DNA of 64,000 nucleotides from Dactylosporangium siamense (GCF_016862795.1 NZ_BONQ01000122.1:25110-89109); one strand, 5' to 3'. Positions 33,199 through 44,279 are shown, counted from the first letter of the stretch. The notes: generated by a model not told the origin, from the sequence alone. Numbers and translations: made by a program.

Positions 33199-33528
33199 AT
33201 GAGAACTCGGGCATGGGTGTGCGTCGCCGGCGCCGCCATCGCGGTCGGGTCACTGAGCGCCGCGCAGGCACGAAGACCGGACGTCCCGATGGTCCGCACG
33301 GCGCAGACCACGGGACAGCAGAGCGTCGCGAACGAGCAGGACGCGACCGTGTACCTGCTGACCGGGACCGGCCTGCTCGCGATCGGCGGCGTCGTCCTCG
33401 TCGGGGGTGTCGCCGGGCTCGGCGGCCTGGACATCCCCGGCGGCATCACGATGACCGTCGGGCGGAGCCGCCTGTGGGTGCGATCACTGCGGGTCCAGGG
33501 CCGGCACCGGCGGCTCACAGGCGGGTGA
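33199..33528 (+). CDS. Small exported or membrane protein of unknown function
   Basis: A 109-residue protein with an N-terminal hydrophobic segment (about 6-22, possibly a signal peptide ending AQA) and a second, Gly/Val-rich membrane helix (about 51-77). A short basic tail follows. No family recognised. The ATG is chosen by the -10-like box 8 bases upstream; the frame is open far upstream without coding character. Its 3' end overlaps the convergent TPP-enzyme gene by 14 bases. Confidence 0.55.
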   Translation: MRTRAWVCVAGAAIAVGSLSAAQARRPDVPMVRTAQTTGQQSVANEQDATVYLLTGTGLLAIGGVVLVGGVAGLGGLDIPGGITMTVGRSRLWVRSLRVQGRHRRLTGG

Positions 33529-35278
33529 TGCGGTCCTTCAGCAGGGTGGTGGCGATCGCTGCCTTGTGCGGCTGGCCGCGCACGAACGCCTCCGCGAACT
33601 TCACCGCCTGCTGATAGGTGACCTTCGCCGGCATCGGGGGCTCGTCGGCGTCGACCGCGACGTCGACGAGCGCCGGCCCGTCGTAGGCCAGGGCCTCCCC
33701 CAGGATCGACTCGAGCGCCATTGGGTCCGTGACGCGGGCGCCGTACCCGCCGCACCCGCGCGCCCACGCCGCGTAGTCAGGCTGCGGGTCGCCGTAGCGG
33801 ACGCCGTACTCCGGGAAGCCGTTGACCATCTGCTCCCAGACGATCATGCCGAGGGCGTTGTTGTCGTTGATGACGACCTTCACCGGCAGCCCGTAGCGGG
33901 CCGCGGTGTGGAACTCGGCCATGAGCATGCCGAACCCGCCGTCGCCGACGAATGCGATCACCTGGCGGCGGGGGTACTCGTGCTGCAGGGCGATCGCGTA
34001 GGGCAGGCCGGGCGCCATCGAGGCGAGGGTCCCGGAGAGGTAGAACTCGCGGCCGCCGGTCGCCTGCCAGTGCCGGGCCGCCCAGGTGGTGACGGTGCCG
34101 GAGTCGCAGGTGAGGATCGCGTCCGGCGCGGCGACGCGGTCGAGGGTGCGGGCCAGGAACTGCGGCGCGATCGGGTCCCGGTCGGGTCGTTCCGTGGCCG
34201 CCAGGCGCTCGCGCCAGTCGCGCATCTTCTCCTGGTACCGCTGCAGCAGCCGCCGATCCGTGCGCCGCCGCAGGCGTGGCAGCAGCGCCTCCAGGGTCGC
34301 CGCGGCGTCGCCGACCAGCGGCACGTCGGTCGGGATGCGGGTGCCGACCCGCGTCGGCTCGACGTCGATCTGCACGACGTGCGCCTGACCGGGCGCCGGC
34401 AGGAACTTCGTGTACGGGAAGTTCGTGCCCACCATCAGCAACGCGTCGCACTCCTGCATCAGGTCCTCGCTCGGCGCGGTGCCGAGCAGCCCGAGGCCGC
34501 CGAGCACGAACGGCGAGTCGTCCGGCACGACCATCTTGCCCATCAGCGACTTCACGATCGGCGCGCCGAGCACGTCGGCGACGAGCTCGACCAGGGGACC
34601 GGCCCCGCGGGCCCCGGCACCGGCCAGGATCGCCGGCTTGGTGGCGTTGTTGAGCAGGTCGGCGGCGGCCTGCAGGTCGTCGTCGGCGGGCCGGACCGGC
34701 GGCGCGACCCACACCGGGGCGGTCGCCGGGTCGCGGACCGGCCCGACCTCGTCGAACGGGTTGTCCCCGGCCGTCGCGACCTGCACGTCGTTCGGGACCG
34801 TCAGATGGGCCACGCCGCGGCGGGCCAGGGCGGTGCGGACCGCGATGTCGACCAGCGCCGGCACCTGCGCGGGGTTGGCGACCGTCTCGTTGTACTCGGC
34901 GACGTCGGAGAACAGGCGGTCGAGGTGGACCTCCTGCTGGTACGCGGTGCCGATGACGCTGGACTCCTGCATGCCGGTGATCGCCAGGACCGGCGCGTGG
35001 TCGAGTTTCGCGTCGTACAGCCCGTTGGCGAGGTGGATGCCGCCGGGGCCGGAGGTGGCGAGGCACACGCCGAGCCGGCCGGTGGCCTTGGCGTGCGCGA
35101 CCGCCATGAACGCGGCCGCCTCCTCGTGGTGCACCAGCACGAACCTGATCCGGTCGGCGTTGCGGCGCAGGCCCTCCATGATCCCGTTGACCCCGTCACC
35201 GGGCAGGCCGAACACCGTGTCGACACCCCAGTCGGCCAGTCTCGCGATCAACGCCGCTCCGACAGTCGGTTTGCTCAT
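33515..35278 (-). CDS. Thiamine-pyrophosphate enzyme, pyruvate oxidase/dehydrogenase-like
   Basis: A 587-residue three-domain TPP enzyme. The N-terminal PYR domain carries the catalytic Glu in VHHEEAAAFMA and the GLPGDGVNG loop. The central domain (about 190-330) is the FAD/nucleotide-type domain. The C-terminal PP domain has the GDGGFGMLMAEFHTA...NDNNALGM Mg/TPP motif. Length and order match PoxB-like enzymes that decarboxylate pyruvate to acetate or acetyl-phosphate at the membrane. Acetolactate-synthase-like relatives cannot be excluded. Single gene, divergent from a hypothetical gene. Confidence 0.87.
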   Translation of the reverse strand: MSKPTVGAALIARLADWGVDTVFGLPGDGVNGIMEGLRRNADRIRFVLVHHEEAAAFMAVAHAKATGRLGVCLATSGPGGIHLANGLYDAKLDHAPVLAITGMQESSVIGTAYQQEVHLDRLFSDVAEYNETVANPAQVPALVDIAVRTALARRGVAHLTVPNDVQVATAGDNPFDEVGPVRDPATAPVWVAPPVRPADDDLQAAADLLNNATKPAILAGAGARGAGPLVELVADVLGAPIVKSLMGKMVVPDDSPFVLGGLGLLGTAPSEDLMQECDALLMVGTNFPYTKFLPAPGQAHVVQIDVEPTRVGTRIPTDVPLVGDAAATLEALLPRLRRRTDRRLLQRYQEKMRDWRERLAATERPDRDPIAPQFLARTLDRVAAPDAILTCDSGTVTTWAARHWQATGGREFYLSGTLASMAPGLPYAIALQHEYPRRQVIAFVGDGGFGMLMAEFHTAARYGLPVKVVINDNNALGMIVWEQMVNGFPEYGVRYGDPQPDYAAWARGCGGYGARVTDPMALESILGEALAYDGPALVDVAVDADEPPMPAKVTYQQAVKFAEAFVRGQPHKAAIATTLLKDRITRL

Positions 35279-35327
35279 ACGCCTGTGCTTTGCCGGTCCG
35301 GGACCAAACAAACACCCCACCGACGGG

Positions 35328-35333
35328 TAGCGT
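35328..35333 (+). promoter_or_regulatory. -10-like box TAGCGT
   Basis: TAGCGT ends 8 bases before the ATG at 35342. It lies in a 63-base region divergent from the TPP-enzyme gene. Confidence 0.45.
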
Positions 35334-35341
35334 GCCTGCCC

Positions 35342-36526
35342 ATGGGGATCTTCGGCAGCCGGGAGGACCGCTTCGCCCGGCAAGTGCTGACCGCACTGCG
35401 CGACGCCGGGGTCGCCGACGCCCGCTATGACCGCGACCAGTTCGCCATCCACGTGCGGCACCCCACCGGCGGCGGGTCCCCGTCGATCGCGTACCTCGGC
35501 AACATCTTCCGCGAGTGCCGCGACGCCGGCCGGGAGGAGCGGCGGGAGCGCATCGCCCGCTACCTGTCCGCGGTCGTCTTCCCCTCGGGCGCTCCCGAGA
35601 CGTGGGACGAGGTCGCGCCGCTGCTGCGGCCCCTGCTGCGGGCGGTGACGTTCGGGCTGGGGGTGCCCGCGGGGTCCCCGTCGCTGGTGCGCCGCCCGGC
35701 ACTGCCGATGCTCGACGAGGTCGTCGCGGTCGACCAGCCGACGTCGATGATGTACGTGACGACCCGGCAGCTCGAGCAGTGGGGCGTGCCGGCGTCCCTG
35801 GTCCACGACCGCGCGCGCCGCAACCTGCCGTGGTCGCCCACCACGCCGGCCCCGAAGCCGGCCCCGAGGCCCGCCGCGGGGGCCGGCGCGGCGGTCATCC
35901 GGTTGGTGGACGACGGCGACGCGTACTGCGCCTCGCACCTGCTCCTGCCCGGTTGGCTGGCCGCGCAGGCGGGCCGGGTCGGCGGCCCACCGGTCGCGTT
36001 CGTGCCCGACACCACGGGGCTGCTCCTGGCCGCCTCCTCCGACGGCATCGCAGCGCTGTTCGGCGCGGTCGAGCAGGAGTACCGCGACGCGGCCCGGCCG
36101 ATCTCGACGATGGCCTACACGGTCGACGCCGCCGGCGCGGTCGTGCCCTACGAGGCGCCGGCGGGCCATCCGCTGCATGCCGTGGTGCACCGCTCGGAGG
36201 TCCTCATGGCCGCCGCCGAGTACGGCACCCAGGCGGCACACCTGGGCACCGACACCGACACGGACCCGTTCGCCGCGACACTCACCGTCGCCGAACGCCC
36301 GGACCGCTCGGTGTTCTCCCTCGCCACCTGGACCGAGGGCGTCGACACGCTGCTGCCCCGGGCCGACTACGTGTCGTTCGGGTCGTTCCTGGTCACCTGG
36401 GACACCCTCACCCGCGAGGTCGACCTGGACCCGGAGCCGGGCCTGGCCCCGGAGCGGTTCCGCCTGCGCGGCTGGCCCCACCCGGGCGTGGTCGCCCGGC
36501 TGCGCGCGGCCGCCGTCACGCCGTGA
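35342..36526 (+). CDS. Conserved hypothetical protein
   Basis: A 394-residue cytoplasmic protein. The N-terminal part (FGSREDRFARQVLTALRDAGV) vaguely recalls the DUF1444 group. A Pro/Ala linker at about 160-180 separates it from a C-terminal alpha/beta region. I cannot assign a function. No signal peptide or membrane helix. The start is chosen by the -10-like box 8 bases upstream, since the frame remains open for 1.8 kb before it without protein-like composition. It overlaps the convergent dehydrogenase by 11 bases. Confidence 0.65.
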   Translation: MGIFGSREDRFARQVLTALRDAGVADARYDRDQFAIHVRHPTGGGSPSIAYLGNIFRECRDAGREERRERIARYLSAVVFPSGAPETWDEVAPLLRPLLRAVTFGLGVPAGSPSLVRRPALPMLDEVVAVDQPTSMMYVTTRQLEQWGVPASLVHDRARRNLPWSPTTPAPKPAPRPAAGAGAAVIRLVDDGDAYCASHLLLPGWLAAQAGRVGGPPVAFVPDTTGLLLAASSDGIAALFGAVEQEYRDAARPISTMAYTVDAAGAVVPYEAPAGHPLHAVVHRSEVLMAAAEYGTQAAHLGTDTDTDPFAATLTVAERPDRSVFSLATWTEGVDTLLPRADYVSFGSFLVTWDTLTREVDLDPEPGLAPERFRLRGWPHPGVVARLRAAAVTP

Positions 36527-37292
36527 GCGCCGCGATCCCGCGCCGCACCTCGGGGTCGTACGCGTCCGGGTGGGCCCTCGCCGGGCGCATGCCGTCGAAG
36601 AACCCGCCGGTGCCGCCCTGCTCCACGATCAGCCGCAGCGTCGCCTCGCCGCCTTCCCGCACCGTCGACAGCGGCGCGGCGCCGTAGTCGCGAACCATCT
36701 GGGTGTCCATGAACGTCGCCGGGTGCAGGCAGTTGACGCTGACTCCGCGGCCGTCCAGCTCGTCGGCCAGGGCGAAACTCCAGGCGGCCAGGGCGAGCTT
36801 CGACCTGCGGTACGCGGTGATCCCGTCGTAGTCCCGCACCAGCTCGACATCGGCGAAGTCGATCGGCTCCTGTCCGAGCGACCCGACGTTGACGACCTTG
36901 GCGGGCGCGTTGGCGGCGAGGGTCGGCAGCAGCGCCCTGGTCAGCCGCACCGGGGCGAGGAAGTTGACGGCCCAGCGCAGCTCGTGCCCGTCGGCGGTCT
37001 CCTCCCGGGGGCCACCCGGCTCCCCGAAGCCGACGCCGGCGTTGTTGACCAGGACCGTCAGGTCGCCCCGGGCACCGACGGCGGCGGCGAGGCGGTCGAC
37101 GTCGGCCAGGCTCGCGAGGTCGGCCACGAAGCCCTCGGCGGTTCCTCCGGCGGCCCGGACCTCGTCGACGCCGCGGTCGACCTTGCCGGCGTCCCGCCCG
37201 TGCAGCAGCACGGTGAGGCCCGCCTGCCCGAGCCGCGGCGCCAGCCACCGCCCCAGTCCCGAGGTCGCCCCGGTCAGCAGCACAGCAGTCAT
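36516..37292 (-). CDS. Short-chain dehydrogenase/reductase
   Basis: A 258-residue SDR with TGATSGLG (7-14), VLVNNAGVGFGEPGG, NVGSLGQEP with the catalytic Ser, and Y-x3-K in AYRRSKLAL. The C-terminal LHPATFMDT and GGFFDGMRPARAH segments resemble retinol-dehydrogenase/protochlorophyllide-reductase-like SDRs common in actinomycetes. Substrate unknown. The ATG lies 6 bases after TACGGT. The 3' end overlaps the hypothetical gene by 11 bases. Confidence 0.87.
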   Translation of the reverse strand: MTAVLLTGATSGLGRWLAPRLGQAGLTVLLHGRDAGKVDRGVDEVRAAGGTAEGFVADLASLADVDRLAAAVGARGDLTVLVNNAGVGFGEPGGPREETADGHELRWAVNFLAPVRLTRALLPTLAANAPAKVVNVGSLGQEPIDFADVELVRDYDGITAYRRSKLALAAWSFALADELDGRGVSVNCLHPATFMDTQMVRDYGAAPLSTVREGGEATLRLIVEQGGTGGFFDGMRPARAHPDAYDPEVRRGIAALTA

Positions 37293-37298
37293 GCCTCG

Positions 37299-37304
37299 AC
37301 CGTA
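37299..37304 (-). promoter_or_regulatory. -10-like box TACGGT for the dehydrogenase
   Basis: TACGGT on the minus strand ends 6 bases before the ATG at 37292; the same hexamer and spacing precede gntK. Confidence 0.4.
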
Positions 37305-37392
37305 CCCAGCCCGGGCCCGCTTCCCACGATCCGGGAGGGACCGTGCACCGATGCCCACCCGAAGCAGACCGGATCATGGGGTTGGAACGCGG

Positions 37393-37423
37393 CGGCCCCG
37401 CCGGCGGGAAGCCGGCGGGGCCG
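37393..37423 (-). terminator. Strong hairpin after the FKBP gene
   Basis: A perfect 13-bp stem (37393-37405 with 37411-37423) with a 5-base loop, 26 bases beyond the FKBP stop on the minus strand. Confidence 0.8.
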
Positions 37424-37449
37424 TCATGGCGTGCTGTGCGGGTGCGGGG

Positions 37450-38481
37450 TCAGCCGCCGAAGCCGGCGGGCAGGCCGCCCGCGTCGGCGTCCTTCGCGTC
37501 GAGGATGTCGAAGATGAAGCGCAGCGTGCCGCGCGGCGCGCCCTGGGGCGGATCCTCGCCGTAGGCGTTCGGGATGTCGAACTGCACGCGGGTGCCGACC
37601 TTCAGGCCGACCATGCCCTCGTCCAGCGGCAGGAGGAGCTTCTGCTCCTTGCCGAGCTGCTTCTGGCCGACCGGGGTCTCGAACGTCTTCTTGTCCGTCC
37701 AGGACGCCGCGAACACCTTGCCGTCGGTCATCGTCGCGCCGACGTAGTTGACCACGACCGTCTGGCCGGCCTTGACGGTCTTGCAGTCGCCCTTGATGAG
37801 CACCTTCGTCCGGAGCGCCTTGATGTCATTGGGGTCGGCGTCGATCTTCGGCTCGGTGGCCAGGGCCTTGTCCATGCCGCCGAGCAGCGGCGGGAACGCG
37901 TTGGGGTCGCCCACCGGCTTGCACTTGACCTTGTTCTTCTCGGCCCGGTCGCCGAAGTACCAGATGCCGGCGAACGCGCCGCCGACGGCCAGCACGAGGA
38001 TGAGCGTGCCGGCGATCGCCTGGCCGGTGCGGCGGCGGCGGGCCGCCTTGGCGGCGGCGATCCGCGCGGCGGCGCGCTTCTCCGCCTTCGACAGCGGCGC
38101 GACGACCTTCGCGTTCTTGCCCTTGGCGGCCTTGGAGGTCTCGGCCTCCTGGACGGCGTCCTCCTCGTCGCCGGCCGCGTCACCGGAGTCGTCACCGGCA
38201 TCGTCAGCGTCGGCGGCGGCCTCCGGGTCGTCGGCCGTCTCGGCCTCGGCGTCCGCGTCCTCAGCCGTCTCGGCGTCCGCGTCCTCAGCCGCCTCGGCGG
38301 CCTCGACCTCGGACGTGGCGGCGTCGTCGTCCTTCTTGCCCAGCGACACCGTCTCCGCTGGGGTTGTTTCGTCGCTTTCCGCATCCACAGTGGTCGGTTC
38401 GACCTCGGTGTCCGGGGTCGCCTTTGGCGCAGTGGCCTTGGTCGACCTCGCAGTGCGGCGGCTTCTGCCCCGATCGCTCAC
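37450..38481 (-). CDS. Membrane-anchored FKBP-type peptidyl-prolyl isomerase
   Basis: A 343-residue protein. It has a long acidic Ala/Asp/Glu-rich cytoplasmic region (about 20-115), a basic patch (125-150), one transmembrane helix (about 152-175), and an extracytoplasmic FKBP domain at the C-terminus (about 235-335). The latter shows AGQTVVVNYVGATMTDGKVFAASW, ALPLDEGMVGLKVG-like and IPNAYGEDPPQGAPRGTLRFIFDIL motifs. It should accelerate prolyl isomerisation in exported proteins. The acidic repeats (AEDADAE-type) are unusual. The GTG start at 38481 follows AGGGGAG. Confidence 0.87.
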   Translation of the reverse strand: MSDRGRSRRTARSTKATAPKATPDTEVEPTTVDAESDETTPAETVSLGKKDDDAATSEVEAAEAAEDADAETAEDADAEAETADDPEAAADADDAGDDSGDAAGDEEDAVQEAETSKAAKGKNAKVVAPLSKAEKRAAARIAAAKAARRRRTGQAIAGTLILVLAVGGAFAGIWYFGDRAEKNKVKCKPVGDPNAFPPLLGGMDKALATEPKIDADPNDIKALRTKVLIKGDCKTVKAGQTVVVNYVGATMTDGKVFAASWTDKKTFETPVGQKQLGKEQKLLLPLDEGMVGLKVGTRVQFDIPNAYGEDPPQGAPRGTLRFIFDILDAKDADAGGLPAGFGG

Positions 38482-38594
38482 AGTTGGAAGACTCCCCTGC
38501 TGGACGGACCCGATACTGGCGGACCTGAGTTTTGTTCGCCAGAGCTTCCCATATCACACGCGCCGCGACACGCCCCGGGTGGCAGCGCAGCCGA

Positions 38595-38600
38595 TAGGGT
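38595..38600 (+). promoter_or_regulatory. -10-like box TAGGGT for aceB-glcDEF
   Basis: TAGGGT ends 6 bases before the malate synthase ATG, predicting a leaderless polycistronic mRNA. Confidence 0.45.
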
Positions 38601-38606
38601 CATGAC

Positions 38607-40159
<1,553 letters not shown>

Positions 40160-40163
<4 letters not shown>

Positions 40164-41617
40164 CCATCGACGGGCTGGCGGCGCGACTCCGGGGATTCCT
40201 GAAACCGGAGCAGGTGCTGACCGACCGGCAGCAGCTGCGCACCTACGAGTGCGACGGCCTGACCCACTACCGGGTCGTGCCGGCGGTCGTGGTGCTGCCG
40301 CGCACCGCCCAGGAGTGCGCGGACACGGTCCGGGCCTGCGCGGAGGCCGGAGTGCCGTTCGTGGCGCGCGGCTCCGGCACCGGCCTGTCCGGCGGGGCCC
40401 TGCCGCACGCCGACGGCGCGCTCATCGTCACCTCGCAGCTGCGCGCGATCCGCGAGGTCGCCCCGCAGGACGAGCGGGCCGTGGTCGAGCCGGGCGTGAT
40501 CAACCTGCAGGTCAGCCGGGCCGCGGCCCCGCACGGGTACTACTACGCGCCGGACCCGTCCAGCCAGCAGATCTGCTCGATCGGCGGCAACGTCGCGGAG
40601 AACTCCGGCGGCGCGCACTGCCTCAAGTACGGCTTCACCACCAACCACGTCACCGGCGTCGAGATCGTCACGCCCGACGGCGACCTGGTCCGGCTCGGCG
40701 GGCGGGCCCCGGACACGCCCGGCTACGACCTGCTCGGCGCGTTCGTCGGCTCCGAGGGCACGCTCGGCATCGCCACGGAGGTCACGGTGCGGCTCGTGCG
40801 CCTGCCGGAGACGGTCCGCACGCTGCTCGCCGCGTTTCCGGGCACCGACCAGGCGGGCGCCGCCACCTCGGCGATCATCGCGGCCGGGGTGGTGCCGGCC
40901 GCGGTGGAGATGATGGACGCCCTGGCCATCGAGGCCGCTGAGGCGGCGGTGCACTGCGGCTACCCGGGCGGCGCCGGCGCCGTGCTCATCGTCGAGCTGG
41001 ACGGCCCGCGGGCCGAGGTCGAGGCCCAGTTCGCCGCGGTCGAGGCGTTCTGCCGGGAGCACGGCGCGTTCGAGATCCGCATCGCCGCCGACGACGCGGA
41101 GCGGGCCCTGTTCTGGAAGGGGCGCAAGTCGGCGTTCGCGGCCGTCGGCCGGATCAGCCCCGACTACATCGTCCAGGACGGCGTCATCCCCCGCACCGCG
41201 CTGCCGCGGGTCCTGACCCGCATCGCCGAGCTCGCCCACGAGCACGGCGTGAGGGTCGCCAACGTCTTCCACGCCGGCGACGGCAACCTGCACCCCCTGG
41301 TGCTGTTCGACGAGACCGTCCCCGGGCAGGCGGAGCGCGCCGAGGCCGTGTCCGGCGCCATCCTCGACATCTGCGTCGAGCACGGCGGGTCGATCACCGG
41401 GGAGCACGGCGTCGGCGTCGACAAGGCCAAACACCTGCCCAGCATGTACAGCGCCGCCGACCTCGACACGATGCAACTGGTGCGGTGCGCGTTCGACCCG
41501 CGGGGACTGTCCAACCCGGGAAAGATCTTCCCGACGCCCCGCCTGTGCGGCGAGGTCCCGGGACGGCACAAAGGTACCCATCCGCTGCACCAACCAGGCA
41601 TCGCGGAGGTCTTCTAG
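40160..41617 (+). CDS. glcD: Glycolate oxidase subunit GlcD (FAD-linked)
   Basis: A 485-residue flavoprotein of the FAD_binding_4 / FAD-oxidase_C type. The PCMH FAD domain shows [17 protein letters not shown] and [20 protein letters not shown]. The C-terminal substrate domain shows [12 protein letters not shown] and [10 protein letters not shown]. With GlcE and GlcF it oxidises glycolate (or D-lactate) to glyoxylate and passes electrons to quinone. The ATG lies in a 4-base overlap with aceB. GlcE starts 3 bases after its stop. Confidence 0.93.
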
Positions 41618-41620
41618 ACC

Positions 41621-42796
41621 ATGACAGCCGAGATCGCGGGGACGCCGGCCGCCACCGTCGCCACGCCCGGGTCGACCGAGGAGGTCGCCGAGGTGGTCCG
41701 CGACGCCGCCGGCGGGGGGCTCGCACTGGTGGTGCGCGGGGCCGGCACCCGGCAGGACTGGGCGCTGCCGCCGCAGCGACTCGACCTGATCCTGGAGACG
41801 TCACGGCTGTGCGGGCTGGTCGAGCACGCCGCCGGTAACCTCGTCGCGGTGGTCCGCGCGGGCACGCCGCTGCGCCAGGTCCAGGAGGCGCTGCGCCCCG
41901 CCGGGCAGCAGCTGGCCCTGGACGAGCCGCTGCCCGGCGCCACCATCGGCGGGACGGTCGCGGTCAACGCGTCCGGTCCCCGGCGGATGCTGTATGGCAC
42001 GGTCCGCGACCTGCTCATCGGCGTCACGGTCGTGCGCGCGGACGGCGTCGTGGCGAAGGCCGGCGGCAAGGTCGTGAAGAACGTCGCCGGGTATGACCTC
42101 GGCAAGCTCGTCGCCGGCTCGTACGGCACGCTCGGCGTCGTCACCGAGTGCGCGTTCCGGCTCCATCCGCTGCCCGCCGCGCGCCGGTTCGTCTCGGTGC
42201 GTCTCGACGGGCCCGACGACGCCGCCCGGGCGCTGTCCGCGGTCCTCGGCGCGCAGGTCGTGCCGAGCGCGCTGGAGATCGACACCGACCCGCTCACCGT
42301 GACCGCGCTCGTCGAGGGCGTCCCGGCCGGCGTCGCCCAGCGGGCCGCCGACCTGGAGAAGCTCCTCGGCGCCGGCGCCACCTCCACCGAGGCCCCGCCG
42401 GACGGCTGGGGCAGCTACCCGTGGGGGCCCGGCGACGTCGGCATCAAGCTCACGTCGGCGCTGTCGCGGGTGCCGTACCTACTGACCGCCGCCGGGGTGA
42501 CCGCCCAGCTGCACGACGTGGCGTTGCACATCCGGGGCTCCGCCGGCACCGGCGTGCTCTACGCGGGGCTGCCCGGCGACACCGACCCGGGCTCGGTCGT
42601 CGGGGTCGTCAGCGACCTGCGGGCGGCGACCCGGGCCGGCGCCGGGCACTGCGTCGTGCTGACCGCGCCGGCGGCGATCCGGTCCCGCGTCGACGTGTGG
42701 GGCCACGTCGACGGCCTCGACCTGATGCGCCGGGTCAAGGAGCAGTTCGACCCCCTGGGCATTCTCGCGCCCGGCCGGTTCGTAGGAGGCATCTGA
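41621..42796 (+). CDS. glcE: Glycolate oxidase subunit GlcE
   Basis: A 391-residue FAD-binding subunit. A shortened PCMH domain includes LVVRGAGTRQDWALPP, LDEPLPGATIGGTVAVNASGP and AGGKVVKNVAGYDLGKL, a GlcE hallmark. The C-terminal part is less conserved and ends in the family-typical FDPLGILAPGRFVGG. It lies between glcD and glcF, with a 1-base overlap (TGATG) to glcF, so the three subunits are made in equal amounts. Confidence 0.92.
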   Translation: MTAEIAGTPAATVATPGSTEEVAEVVRDAAGGGLALVVRGAGTRQDWALPPQRLDLILETSRLCGLVEHAAGNLVAVVRAGTPLRQVQEALRPAGQQLALDEPLPGATIGGTVAVNASGPRRMLYGTVRDLLIGVTVVRADGVVAKAGGKVVKNVAGYDLGKLVAGSYGTLGVVTECAFRLHPLPAARRFVSVRLDGPDDAARALSAVLGAQVVPSALEIDTDPLTVTALVEGVPAGVAQRAADLEKLLGAGATSTEAPPDGWGSYPWGPGDVGIKLTSALSRVPYLLTAAGVTAQLHDVALHIRGSAGTGVLYAGLPGDTDPGSVVGVVSDLRAATRAGAGHCVVLTAPAAIRSRVDVWGHVDGLDLMRRVKEQFDPLGILAPGRFVGGI

Positions 42797-44043
42797 TGTC
42801 GTTCGTCGATCCCGAGCTGGTGTCCGACTGCGTCCACTGTGGATTCTGCCTGCCGACCTGCCCGACGTATGCGCTGTGGGGCGAGGAGATGGACTCCCCG
42901 CGCGGCCGGATCCAGCTGATGCTGCAACAGCTGGAGGGCGAGCCGCTGACCCCTTCCGTGGCCGGGCACTTCGACGCGTGCCTGGGCTGCATGGCGTGCG
43001 TGACCGCGTGCCCGTCCGGGGTCCGCTACGACACGCTCATCGAGCAGACCCGGGTGGGCGTCGAGGAGCGGCACACCCGGGCGTTGCCCGAGCGGGCGCT
43101 GCGCGGGCTGGTCTTCGGCCTGTTCCCGCACCCGCGTCGGCTCGCCGCGCTGAAGCTGCCGCTGTGGCTGTATCAGCGGCTCGGCTCGCCGCTGCTGGAC
43201 CGGCTGCCGGGGCGGCTGTCGACCCTGTCCGCCCTCGCCCCGCCGGTGCGCCGGGCGGTGCCCCTGCCGGCGCGGCTGCCCGCACTGGGGACGCGCCGCG
43301 CCGTGGTCGGGATGCTGACCGGCTGCGTCCAGCGGGCGTTCTTCCCCGACGTGAACGCCGCGACGGCGCGGGTCCTGGCCGCCGAGGGCTGCGACGTGGT
43401 GATCCCGCCCGGGCAGGGGTGCTGCGGCGCGCTCAGCGTCCACAGCGGACGGCGGGACGAGGCGGCCCGGTTCGCCCGTGGCATCGTGGACACGTTCGCC
43501 GACGCGGGCATCGACGCCCTCGTGGTCAACGCCGCCGGGTGCGGGTCGTCGTTGAAGGAGATCGGTGCCCTGCTCGCCGACGACCCGGTGTACGCACCAC
43601 GCGCCGCCTGGCTCGCCGGGCACGTGGCCGACTTCTCCGAGCTGCTGGGCCGGCTCGGCCCGGTCGCGCCGCGGCACCCGCTGCCCGTCACCGTGGCCTA
43701 TCACGACGCGTGCCACCTGGCCCACGCGCAGGGCGTCCGGTCGCAGCCGCGCGAGTTGCTCCGCGGGATCCCGGGCCTCGTCCTGCGGGAGATCGCCGAC
43801 CCGGAGCTGTGCTGCGGCTCGGCGGGGGTGTGGAACGTGCTGAACCCCGAGCCGGCCGCGGAGCTCGGCGCGCGCAAGGCGGGCAACGTCCTCGCGACCG
43901 GCGCGGACTGGCTCGTCACCGCGAACCCGGGCTGTCTCATGCAGATCGGTGCCGGGGTGCGCGCGGCCGGCGGCACGATCCGCACCGCGCACACCGCTCA
44001 GGTGCTGGACGCCTCGATCCGCGGCGTGCGCCTGCCCCGCTGA
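42796..44043 (+). CDS. glcF: Glycolate oxidase iron-sulfur subunit GlcF
   Basis: A 415-residue protein. Two 4Fe-4S clusters are encoded by CVHCGFCLPTCP (12-23) and CLGCMACVTACP (about 62-73). Two CCG domains follow (CCGALS and CCGSAG with the associated HDACHLAH). It takes electrons from the GlcD/GlcE flavins to the membrane quinone pool. It is the last gene of the aceB-glcDEF operon and is followed by a hairpin. Confidence 0.95.
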   Translation: MSFVDPELVSDCVHCGFCLPTCPTYALWGEEMDSPRGRIQLMLQQLEGEPLTPSVAGHFDACLGCMACVTACPSGVRYDTLIEQTRVGVEERHTRALPERALRGLVFGLFPHPRRLAALKLPLWLYQRLGSPLLDRLPGRLSTLSALAPPVRRAVPLPARLPALGTRRAVVGMLTGCVQRAFFPDVNAATARVLAAEGCDVVIPPGQGCCGALSVHSGRRDEAARFARGIVDTFADAGIDALVVNAAGCGSSLKEIGALLADDPVYAPRAAWLAGHVADFSELLGRLGPVAPRHPLPVTVAYHDACHLAHAQGVRSQPRELLRGIPGLVLREIADPELCCGSAGVWNVLNPEPAAELGARKAGNVLATGADWLVTANPGCLMQIGAGVRAAGGTIRTAHTAQVLDASIRGVRLPR

Positions 44044-44061
44044 CCCGCGTCGGGTAGGCGA

Positions 44062-44089
44062 CGGGGCCGAGCCTGACGGCCCGGCCCCG
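44062..44089 (+). terminator. Hairpin after glcF
   Basis: CGGGGCCG (44062-44069) pairs with CGGCCCCG (44082-44089) around a 12-base loop, 19 bases past the glcF stop. Confidence 0.65.
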
Positions 44090-44102
44090 CGTGTCTGCTG
44101 AC

Positions 44103-44279
44103 ATGACGACGACGAATCTTGTGGACTGCCCCGAGTGCGGGCTCCCGGCGACCGCCCGCAACGAGGGCCGGGCGTGGAGCACCGGCGGCCCGGTCGAGCA
44201 CGTCCGCCTGCACTGCGTGCTCGGACACCGGTTCTTCGGCCCGGCGACGACGCTGCTGCGCCGGCTCAGGGCCGCGTGA
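44103..44279 (+). CDS. Mini zinc-ribbon protein
   Basis: A 58-residue protein starting at ATG 44103. CPECG near the N-terminus and a later HC-x3-GH pair form a plausible zinc site (Cys2 plus Cys/His). The body is short and basic at the C-terminus (RRLRAA). Function unknown; such one-knuckle proteins may bind nucleic acid or partner proteins. It lies just after the glcF terminator and is convergent with the TM2 gene. Confidence 0.6.
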   Translation: MTTTNLVDCPECGLPATARNEGRAWSTGGPVEHVRLHCVLGHRFFGPATTLLRRLRAA

